Assembly: GCA_036276235.1 (NCBI GenBank)
Contig: DATBDZ010000333.1
Location: forward strand, 1-8,343
Direction: 5' to 3'
Length of the DNA stretch: 8,343 nucleotides
Source: JANWHF01 sp036276235
GTDB lineage: Bacteria; Planctomycetota; Phycisphaerae; Tepidisphaerales; Tepidisphaeraceae
The position numbers and the translations under genes were made by a program. This document shows, one piece after another, positions 1 through 5,212 of this stretch (its first letter is position 1; each line of letters starts with the position of its first letter). The notes below the pieces were generated by a model, which saw only the letters and a program-made list of their open reading frames with translations, had not been told where the DNA came from and made no database searches.

Positions 1-534
1 CACGCGCATTTGCGCATTCCGCATGCGAATCATCGAGAAGCAAAGCGTCGACTCCGCGACCGCATCATGCAGCGGCCAGAGCGTCCGAACGACTCGCAAC
101 TCCACATCACGCTCAAGCAACGCAGCCAGAATGTCGTCTACGACTCGCACCGATTTGGGAACGACGCAGCTGTCCGACGCATAGTAGCCCGCCGATTCGT
201 CGATGCACCGGAAAGTCGCCGGCGGCAGTTCGTAACAGTAGAGCGTGGTTTGGGCAATCTGCTTGAGCCATCGGCTCTCGATCGCGACGACGTGACGGGC
301 GGCGGTGCAACCCATGAATCGCCGCCGATCATCTGGCGACGTTCGACTATCAGCATAAAACGTCCCGCGCGGGCAATCGCGCGGCAGAAGATAGTTGTGG
401 AGAAGCCGATCTTCGATCGCAAAGACCGCGAGGCCTTTGACGCCCGAATCCGGGGAAGGCGCCGGACGAGGCTTGAAACGCTGAATGCCTGGCTCCTCGC
501 TGACGTGGAAAAGTGTGGGTATTGCCGGTTCCAT
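1..534 (-). CDS. DUF6886-family protein, 3' end cut by window edge
   Basis: The frame opens at ATG 534-532 and stays open for 178 codons to base 1, so the stop lies outside the window. An in-frame TAA 24 bases upstream of the ATG limits the start. The product has the pattern I recall for DUF6886 proteins: an N-terminal FHVSEEPGIQRFKPRP (residues 9-24), YLLPRDCPRGTFYAD (48-62), AIESRWLKQI (84-93), LYCYELPPATF (98-108), AGYYAS (115-120) and a C-terminal TLWPLHDAVAESTLCFSMIR (151-170). The family is usually about 170-180 residues, so very little is missing. No signal peptide or membrane segment is visible, so it is probably cytoplasmic. The fold and reaction are not known to me. No strong Shine-Dalgarno precedes the start. 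A 6-bp hairpin at 560-575 lies 26 bases upstream. The family call rests on memory of the motif pattern, not on a search. Confidence 0.82.
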   Translation of the reverse strand, partial: MEPAIPTLFHVSEEPGIQRFKPRPAPSPDSGVKGLAVFAIEDRLLHNYLLPRDCPRGTFYADSRTSPDDRRRFMGCTAARHVVAIESRWLKQIAQTTLYCYELPPATFRCIDESAGYYASDSCVVPKSVRVVDDILAALLERDVELRVVRTLWPLHDAVAESTLCFSMIRMRNAQMRV

Positions 535-559
535 CGCTTGCCGATTCGGAGCGCGCAAT

Positions 560-575
560 TATGCCGTAAGGCATA
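560..575. other. Short perfect hairpin upstream of the DUF6886 gene
   Basis: TATGCC and GGCATA pair around a four-base loop (GTAA on plus, TTAC on minus). It lies in the presumed leader or promoter of the minus-strand gene starting at 534. It could be an operator half-site pair or a small leader hairpin, or chance. The structure is seen directly; any function is a guess. Confidence 0.3.
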
Positions 576-679
576 TGTGCCGCCTATGCCATCTTCGGCT
601 GCAAAATTTTCGAAGAATTTGGAAGAATCGAGCTGTTGCGCAGGACTATTCACCAAGAGCGATTGCACCGACGCAACAC

Positions 680-714
680 CTCTCGGATGCCTCCAGCCCC
701 CTAAGATCCGAGAG
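680..714 (+). other. 9-bp perfect hairpin, first of two tandem hairpins
   Basis: CTCTCGGAT (680-688) and ATCCGAGAG (706-714) are exact reverse complements around a 17-base loop. The 3' arm can also pair differently: CCGAG (708-712) with CTCGG (719-723), which would compete with this stem and touch the base of the next hairpin. Together with the terminator hairpin at 723-749 it could be the 3' half of a small plus-strand RNA, or a structured 3' region for the minus-strand pseudopilin transcript. No gene covers it. Confidence 0.45.
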
Positions 715-722
715 TGCCCTCG

Positions 723-758
723 GGCCCCGGCATACCCACCGCCGGGGCCGTTTTTTTT
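723..758 (+). terminator. Rho-independent terminator, plus-strand orientation
   Basis: GGCCCCGGC (723-731) and GCCGGGGCC (741-749) form a 9-bp GC-rich stem with a 9-base loop, followed by one G and eight T (751-758). This is the classic intrinsic terminator layout for plus-strand transcription. Bases 757-758 of the T run also belong to the stop codon of the minus-strand pseudopilin gene. Read on minus, the hairpin comes just after that stop but is preceded by A and not followed by T, so it is not a canonical terminator for that gene. The plus-strand transcript it would end is not evident; see the findings. Confidence 0.6.
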
Positions 759-1527
759 ATGGCGTGAAATTCGTCACATCATCGCTGCGCTGCCCCAGCG
801 GATCATTGGGGTCGGGGCCGAAGACGCCGTCGGGGCCGGCGGACCAGAGGACGTAGGGGCCGATGTAGACGGGGGTTTCGCCGGGGTCGATTTGGCCGTT
901 GGCGTTGGTGTCGCCGAGCATCGTGGCCATCGCCTGCTCGCTCAGGCAGTACTCGAAGTAGGCGTGGTCGTACATGGGGCGAATCGCCGGGCTTGGGCCA
1001 TACGAACTGTTGCCGTAGGCGCCGTAGTCACTGATGAATCCGCCGGGCTTATAGATGTCGGCCTTGGTGTTGGCGGGGCAGTAATGGATGGGGCGGTCGT
1101 TGCGATCGAGGATTTCGGCGGTCAGGTCGTCGGTACCGGAAATTCGGAAGCGGCTGGGGTCGAGATAGGGGCCGTAGGTTTGGCCCTGTATGCCGCGCAG
1201 GCGGAAGCCGGGCCCATCGGCACCATCCTGGGCGGCGGGGCCGGGGGACAGCAGCGCCCAGCAGAGCAGGGCGGAGCCGTCGATGTCGGCGCTGTCGGTC
1301 CAGACTTGCGTGTCAGGAAGCCGCGGATAGTCGCGATGATCGAGGCGATAGGCCTCCAGGCCCTGTCCGATGGCCATCACATCCGCCTTCATGCGGCTGC
1401 GGACCGCGACGCGGCGGGTCGCCGCCACGATCGGAATCAGCAGGCTCGCCAAAAGCGTGATGATGCCAAGGGCAATCATCAACTCAACCATCGTAAAAGC
1501 TTTGCGCCGGCTCATCATGTCCTTCAT
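757..1527 (-). CDS. Prepilin-like (type IV pilin / type II secretion pseudopilin) protein
   Basis: A 256-residue protein with a type III (prepilin-class) leader: short basic N-terminus MKDMMSRRK, then A10-F11 at the expected prepilin-peptidase cleavage point, E15 at mature position +5, and a hydrophobic helix to about residue 36 (MIALGIITLLASLLIPIVA). The globular part carries DTNANGQID (206-214), an EF-hand-like acidic loop, and ends with AGPDGVFG (230-237) and DDVTNF (249-254), as in GspG-like pseudopilins, where the C-terminal loop binds calcium. By family, such proteins are processed at the inner membrane and assembled into a periplasmic pseudopilus or pilus. The -1 residue is Ala where Gly is usual. 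The start at 1527 has no strong Shine-Dalgarno; M4 and M5 are alternatives that keep the whole leader. It stands alone, with no secretion-system genes in view. It could be one of the many orphan prepilin-like proteins of planctomycetes. Confidence 0.9.
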   Translation of the reverse strand: MKDMMSRRKAFTMVELMIALGIITLLASLLIPIVAATRRVAVRSRMKADVMAIGQGLEAYRLDHRDYPRLPDTQVWTDSADIDGSALLCWALLSPGPAAQDGADGPGFRLRGIQGQTYGPYLDPSRFRISGTDDLTAEILDRNDRPIHYCPANTKADIYKPGGFISDYGAYGNSSYGPSPAIRPMYDHAYFEYCLSEQAMATMLGDTNANGQIDPGETPVYIGPYVLWSAGPDGVFGPDPNDPLGQRSDDVTNFTP

Positions 1528-1649
1528 TTCGGATGCGGCCTATCAAACCGCAAGAAATATTCTGCGGCCAATCCTAGGCGCGTGCAAACAAAAATCCTGA
1601 TTGGCGCACATTAAAACTGCGTTTACGTGTGGTGAAGCACGGCACACTT

Positions 1650-1860
1650 GTGGCACGGGCGTCCCGCCCGTAAAGATTCACCACGGAGGCACGGAGACAC
1701 GGAGGCGCGCTCGAAATTTTGACGAAGATCCTGCAAACGATGCGTTAAATTCAATGCAAATAACAAGTCAACAAACCCTGTTTCGCGACGCCACATTGTA
1801 GTACGAGCGCGCCTCCGTGACTCCGTGGTGAAGAATTCACGGGCGTGACGCCCGTTCCAC
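1650..1860. repeat. MITE-like element with long imperfect inverted repeats
   Basis: The left arm (1650-1713) and right arm (1804-1860) are near-perfect reverse complements. Both carry an outer 7-bp palindrome, ACGGGCGTCCCGCCCGT (1655-1671) and ACGGGCGTGACGCCCGT (1839-1855). Inside this each has TTCACCACGGAG and then CACGGAGGCGCGCTCG. The left arm has one extra 8-base unit of the CACGGAG(G/A) type, and the outer ends are GTGGCACGGG and CCCGTTCCAC. The core of about 90 bases is AT-richer and noncoding. I see no transposase and no clear target-site duplication. The TTCACCACGGAGGCACGGAG theme is a recurrent intergenic repeat in planctomycete-type genomes as I recall it, so this is probably a dispersed non-autonomous repeat, here about 100 bases upstream of the phosphoesterase gene. 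Confidence 0.8.
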
Positions 1861-1871
1861 TCATGCCATGC

Positions 1872-1900
1872 TCAACAGCATCGGGCCGATCCGGTATAGT
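1872..1900 (+). promoter_or_regulatory. Candidate sigma-70-type promoter of the phosphoesterase gene
   Basis: TCAACA (1872-1877), 17 bases, then TATAGT (1895-1900). The match is 4 of 6 to the -35 consensus and 5 of 6 to the -10 consensus. The predicted leader is about 60 bases long. The site begins 12 bases beyond the right arm of the inverted-repeat element. Planctomycete promoters often diverge from this consensus, so this is tentative. Confidence 0.3.
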
Positions 1901-1965
1901 TCGCCGAGCCTCATACGTTAGATCATCGGCGGCGGTGCTTTATTCCATCGAAAGAGGGCGATCGC

Positions 1966-4704
1966 GTGAGAAATGTGCAATTTTTCCGGCTTTTGACACG
2001 GATCGGACTCTCCCTTAGTATCGCCGGCATCGGCGGTTCGGCGCTGGCGGACGATCCGCCGAAGACACTCGCGCCGGCGACGCAGCCGCTGATTACCGGG
2101 CGCTCGATCACGCCGGATTTTGATGCCTCGCATGATGTCGGCAGTTTGCCCGTCAACATGATCCCCCTTCGGGGCGGTGAGTTTGCCGTTTGCAGCGACG
2201 CCGGCTTTCGCCAATTTCTCTGGACGATCCGCACCGATACCGGCGCGGGCGTGATGCGGCTTCCGTTCTCCAATCGCGGCGCGAATCCCAAAACCAACGG
2301 CCTCTATTACGGCCTTGCCGCCAGCGACGACGGCACACTTTATGCGGCTCAGGGGAACTTCGATGCGATCGCGGTACTCACCGTCGATGCCCAGGGAAAT
2401 CTTGCCGAAAAGCGCCAGATCAAAACGAAGAAGGCGGACTTTCCATCTGGCCTTGCGCTCGACGCGAAAGGCCGGCTCTATGTCGCCAACAATGATCCGC
2501 AGCCGCCGGGAACGCCCATTCCCAGCAGCATGGCGATTTATGATGCCGCCTCTGGAAAGGAAATCGGCCGCCACGCGTTCAGCAAAAGCTTCGGCGGATT
2601 GCCGAACTTCCCGCTGGGCATCGCAGCTCTCTCCGATGGCAGCAAAACCTACGTCGCCAGCGAGCGCGATGGAATCGTCTTCGCACTGAACACATCCGAT
2701 CCGGCGAACATCGAAGAGAAGGCGGCGATCACCACCGGCCTGCATCCGCTTGCTCTGCTACTCGATAAATCGCAGAAGCGGCTCTTCGTTGCCAACGCGC
2801 ACAGCGACACGATCTCGATCATCGACGCCGCGACCGACGCCGTCTCGGCGACCATTCTGCTTCGCCCCTCGATCGCCAAGGATGTCGTCGGCGCGACGCC
2901 GACGGGTTTGGCGCTGTCGGCGAATGAGAAGTGGCTCTACGTCACACTCGGCGACATGAACGCCGTCGCCATGGTCGATGTGTTGGACAAAGAGGTGGAG
3001 GCGTATCTTCCCGCCGGCTGGTATCCGACTGCCGTCGTTGTCTCTCCCGATGGGAAGCGATTGCTGGTTTCCAACGCTAAAGGCACCAAGCTTCGCAATC
3101 CCAATCCGAAGGAACGCCAGCAGGCAACCGAAAACATCATCGAAGGAAACGTGCAGACGATCAGCATCCCGCCCAAGGCGAAGTTCAAGGAGCTGAGCCA
3201 GCGCGTGCTGGAGAATAACCGCCTCACGCCGGATCAATTAAGCGCCGCCAATCCGCTGAAAGACATTGGTCTGCAGGCGGGGAAGATCACGCATGTCATC
3301 TATATCGTGAAGGAAAACCGCACGTACGATCAGGTGCTCGGCGATCTGCCGCAGGGGAATGGCAATCCCGCGTATTGCATTTTCGGCCGCGATGTGACGC
3401 CCAATCAGCATGCGCTGGCGGAGCGGTTTGTGCTGCTGGATAACTTCTACGATTGCGGCGAAGTGTCCGGCGACGGATGGACCTGGTCCACCCAGGCGAT
3501 GGCCAACGAGTTCACCATCCGCAACGTGCCTTATGAATACAGCACGCGCGGCCACGTCTTCGATTACGAAGGTGAAGTGAATCGCTATCCGGCCGGCGGA
3601 TTTCCGGCAAAGGGCGCGGATGGCAAGCCGCTCTCGGTCGATCCCGCTTACAAGGAAGGCGGCCCCGCGATTCCGGATGTCGCCGAGGCGCCCGGCGGAC
3701 ATTTGTGGGATCTTGCCCGCAAGCACGGCTTAACCTATCGCAACTACGGCTTCTTCGTCGGCGACGGCGCGAAGAACGCGAAAGGCGAGCAGATCACGCC
3801 GTTCAATTTCCCCAGCTCCGCCGGCCTGCAGCCGGGCGGGCATGATCTGGCCGGCATTACCGACATCGATTTCCGCCGCTTCGATCTGGAATATCCGGAT
3901 AGCGACGCGCCAAAGTTTTATTTCGAGCAGACGCACGATGCGAAGTTTCTGTGGGGCCGCACGAAGTTCGGCAAAGATGACATGCCCAGCCGCTTCTCGG
4001 AATGGAACCGCGAGTTTCAGATGATGCTCGCCAAAGACCCCAGCGGCGGCGCGGTGCCAAGCCTGATCACGCTTCGCATCGGCGACGATCACACCAGCGG
4101 GGCCGGCTCCGACAAGCACACGCCGCGCGGGATGGTCGCCGACAACGACTACGCCGTCGGCCAGGTGATCGAAGCCGTCTCCAAAAGCCCGATCTGGAAA
4201 TCGACAGCGATCTTCATCATCGAAGATGACGCCCAGAACGGCCCCGATCACGTCGATGAGCACCGCTCGACCTGCTATGTGATCAGCCCCTGGATCAAAA
4301 AAGGAAGCGTCGATCACAGCTTCCAGAACACGGTCAGCTGCATCCGCACGATGGAGCTGCTGCTGGGCCTTCCCCCCATGTGCCAATACGACGCGACGGC
4401 CGTGCCCATTCTCGACTGGGACACCGCGCCAAATAATGCCGCCCCGTTTGCAGCAACGATTACAAAGAAAGAGTACGCCATCGAGCACAACCCCAAAGCC
4501 GGCCAACTAGCCCCCGCCTCCCCCGAGCAACAGGCCGCACTAGATTCAGATTCCTGGGACTTTATTCACGCCGACCACGCACCGGCGGATAAGTTGAATC
4601 GCATCATCTGGCAAAGCGTAAAAGGGTGGGGGAGCAAGATGCCAGCGACGCCAAAGACATTTAATCCGCTGGGAGTGAAGGTGGCGGATGATGATGACGA
4701 TTGA
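1966..4704 (+). CDS. Secreted YncE-like beta-propeller / alkaline-phosphatase-superfamily phosphoesterase fusion
   Basis: A 912-residue protein with a GTG start at 1966, preceded by AGAGGG (1953-1958) 7 bases upstream. Residues 1-28 form a signal peptide (basic N-terminus, hydrophobic core, cleavage after ALA28). Residues about 45-400 are a YncE/YVTN-type propeller, with blades such as LYVANN, LFVANAHSDTISIIDAATDA and YVTLGDMNAVAMVD. From about residue 440 comes a PF04185-like phosphoesterase domain: ENRTYD (E450-D455), SGDGW (501-505), GDDHTSG (706-712), ADNDYAVG (725-732) and EDDAQNGPDHVDEHRS (753-768). By analogy with Francisella AcpA, E450/N451 and D754/D755 should bind metal; the nucleophile is not certain. 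The tail ends in five Asp. Such fusions are known as bifunctional YncE/alkaline phosphatase family proteins; the substrate is unknown. It probably acts in the periplasm or outside the cell, releasing phosphate from an ester. A hairpin terminator follows 8 bases after the stop. Confidence 0.92.
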   Translation: MRNVQFFRLLTRIGLSLSIAGIGGSALADDPPKTLAPATQPLITGRSITPDFDASHDVGSLPVNMIPLRGGEFAVCSDAGFRQFLWTIRTDTGAGVMRLPFSNRGANPKTNGLYYGLAASDDGTLYAAQGNFDAIAVLTVDAQGNLAEKRQIKTKKADFPSGLALDAKGRLYVANNDPQPPGTPIPSSMAIYDAASGKEIGRHAFSKSFGGLPNFPLGIAALSDGSKTYVASERDGIVFALNTSDPANIEEKAAITTGLHPLALLLDKSQKRLFVANAHSDTISIIDAATDAVSATILLRPSIAKDVVGATPTGLALSANEKWLYVTLGDMNAVAMVDVLDKEVEAYLPAGWYPTAVVVSPDGKRLLVSNAKGTKLRNPNPKERQQATENIIEGNVQTISIPPKAKFKELSQRVLENNRLTPDQLSAANPLKDIGLQAGKITHVIYIVKENRTYDQVLGDLPQGNGNPAYCIFGRDVTPNQHALAERFVLLDNFYDCGEVSGDGWTWSTQAMANEFTIRNVPYEYSTRGHVFDYEGEVNRYPAGGFPAKGADGKPLSVDPAYKEGGPAIPDVAEAPGGHLWDLARKHGLTYRNYGFFVGDGAKNAKGEQITPFNFPSSAGLQPGGHDLAGITDIDFRRFDLEYPDSDAPKFYFEQTHDAKFLWGRTKFGKDDMPSRFSEWNREFQMMLAKDPSGGAVPSLITLRIGDDHTSGAGSDKHTPRGMVADNDYAVGQVIEAVSKSPIWKSTAIFIIEDDAQNGPDHVDEHRSTCYVISPWIKKGSVDHSFQNTVSCIRTMELLLGLPPMCQYDATAVPILDWDTAPNNAAPFAATITKKEYAIEHNPKAGQLAPASPEQQAALDSDSWDFIHADHAPADKLNRIIWQSVKGWGSKMPATPKTFNPLGVKVADDDDD

Positions 4705-4712
4705 TCGGCGAC

Positions 4713-4759
4713 GGCAATGTAGCGCTTTGTAGCGCAATGTAGCGCTTTTGCCATTTTTT
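4713..4759 (+). terminator. Rho-independent terminator of the phosphoesterase gene, built from a 10-bp repeat
   Basis: GGCAA (4713-4717) pairs with TTGCC (4748-4752), and AGCGC (4721-4725) pairs with GCGCT (4742-4746), with a small internal bulge. An A and six T (4754-4759) follow. It begins 8 bases after the TGA of the phosphoesterase gene, the expected place. The stem consists of three tandem 10-bp units (AATGTAGCGC, TTTGTAGCGC, AATGTAGCGC) at 4716-4745. The stem is interrupted, so termination may be partial. Confidence 0.5.
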
Positions 4760-4833
4760 ATCAATTTATTGCGAATGAAAGCCGTATCCGCCGACGCGGC
4801 AAACACTTACAGCGGCCAACCCCAATGTAGCGC
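4716..4833 (+). repeat. AATGTAGCGC direct repeats (three tandem copies and one distant copy)
   Basis: The core TGTAGCGC occurs at 4718-4725, 4728-4735 and 4738-4745, exactly 10 bases apart, and again as AATGTAGCGC at 4824-4833, abutting the end of the convergent gene at 4838. The three tandem copies make up the terminator stem. One-helical-turn spacing would also suit a protein-binding array, but the terminator explanation is simpler. The fourth copy is unexplained. Confidence 0.5.
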
Positions 4834-4837
4834 GCAG

Positions 4838-5125
4838 TCATATAGGGCGGGATTTATCCCGCCGTTCGGACCGTCGAGCCTTCTCAAGTTTTGCGAGTAC
4901 TTTTTCCGCGTGTCTCAAGGCCCGTTCACGACGTGGAATAAACACATTCTTGACCCAGTCCTTGTGAGGCGGCAATTCCCTGCCATCCCGCACCTTGGAA
5001 GCGAACAGAGGTCGAAACCCAGACCATTGCGCGTGCGCGCCGCTTTCCAGGTACTCACGCGCCTTTGCAATCGCTTCTTCAAAACCGCTGATGCGATCGA
5101 CAACAGCCTTTCTTTTTGGGTTCAT
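4838..5125 (-). CDS. Small basic protein of unknown function (95 residues)
   Basis: I do not recognise a named family. The protein reads as a natural coding sequence: RISGFEEAIAKAREYLESGA (11-30), WSGFRPLF (34-41), KVRDGRELPPHKDWVKNVFI (44-63), then a basic helix rich in Arg, Lys and Glu (64-92) that is probably a coiled coil. There is no signal peptide or membrane segment, so it is likely cytoplasmic. The start at 5125 is chosen because GGTGGAG (5131-5137) ends 5 bases before the ATG; a start 16 codons upstream at 5173 is possible but lacks such a site. It follows the 950-residue gene in the same direction after 87 bases, so co-transcription is possible. The last codons (DKSRPI) fall in the GGCGGGAT/ATCCCGCC hairpin at 4846-4863, so the C-terminus seems to be encoded by an intergenic-type repeat. 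It converges with the phosphoesterase gene. Confidence 0.72.
   Translation of the reverse strand: MNPKRKAVVDRISGFEEAIAKAREYLESGAHAQWSGFRPLFASKVRDGRELPPHKDWVKNVFIPRRERALRHAEKVLAKLEKARRSERRDKSRPI
4846..4863. repeat. GGCGGGAT/ATCCCGCC hairpin at the 3' end of the small gene
   Basis: GGCGGGAT (4846-4853) and ATCCCGCC (4856-4863) are perfect reverse complements, best drawn as a 7-bp stem with a TTTA loop. The motif resembles a dispersed intergenic palindrome that I recall from planctomycete genomes. It lies inside the last codons of the 95-residue gene. No T run follows on either strand, so it is not a clear terminator, although it could stabilise the transcript's 3' end. Confidence 0.5.
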
Positions 5126-5130
5126 GAGCT

Positions 5131-5137
5131 CTCCACC
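5131..5137 (-). promoter_or_regulatory. Ribosome binding site of the 95-residue gene
   Basis: Read on the minus strand, GGTGGAG is followed by the five-base spacer AGCTC and the ATG at 5125. This is the site that decides the shorter start over the in-frame ATG at 5173. Confidence 0.55.
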
Positions 5138-5178
5138 AAACGTATCCGCCAACTTTCCATACGTGAGGGTCAAGGCGA

Positions 5179-5190
5179 TTCTTGCAAGAA
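5179..5190. promoter_or_regulatory. Perfect 12-bp palindrome, candidate operator
   Basis: TTCTTGCAAGAA is a perfect palindrome in the 87-base gap between the stop of the 950-residue gene and the 95-residue gene. It lies about 55 bases upstream of the latter's ATG, where an operator could sit. As an RNA hairpin it would have almost no loop, so a DNA-binding site is the likelier role. No regulator is known for it. Confidence 0.25.
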
Positions 5191-5212
5191 AATGTAAGTA
5201 CGGCCGGGTGGC

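Larger units (their letters stand above)
1528..1965. other. Intergenic gap between divergent pseudopilin and phosphoesterase genes
   Basis: This 438-base gap lies between two divergently transcribed genes. Its middle is the inverted-repeat element at 1650-1860. Bases 1528-1649 should hold the pseudopilin promoter, but I see no convincing -35/-10 pair there. GTGGTGAA at 1629-1636 is an extra copy of a segment of the element's right arm and lies just outside the left arm. Bases 1861-1965 hold a candidate promoter and the ribosome binding site of the phosphoesterase gene. No RNA gene or credible coding frame was recognised. Confidence 0.6.

Noticed and set aside
138..668. A 176-codon minus-strand frame in the DUF6886 region
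   Set aside because: Different frame from the recognisable DUF6886 protein; rich in Arg and Ser with no domain pattern.
485..856. A plus-strand frame that could explain the plus-strand terminator at 723-758
   Set aside because: It crosses the terminator and enters the pseudopilin gene antisense; composition is not protein-like, so it does not explain the terminator.
10..1614. A 534-codon plus-strand open frame
   Set aside because: It lies antisense to two well-supported minus-strand genes (DUF6886 and pseudopilin), is rich in Arg early and Gly/Ala/Val later, and has no recognisable domain. GC-rich shadow.
1601..1801. A 66-codon plus-strand frame containing GTGVPPVKIHHGGTETRR
   Set aside because: This is a translation of the inverted-repeat element; such peptides are typical spurious calls from this repeat type.
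1958..1965. GCGATCGC octamer directly before the GTG start
   Set aside because: A palindromic octamer that can occur by chance in GC-rich DNA; a single copy gives no basis for a regulatory or repeat call.
3730..4506. A 258-codon minus-strand frame
   Set aside because: Fully antisense to the phosphoesterase domain and mirrors its codon bias; no independent signals.
4748..5197. A 149-codon plus-strand frame
   Set aside because: Antisense to the better-supported 95-residue gene, which has a ribosome binding site and protein-like composition; this frame has neither.
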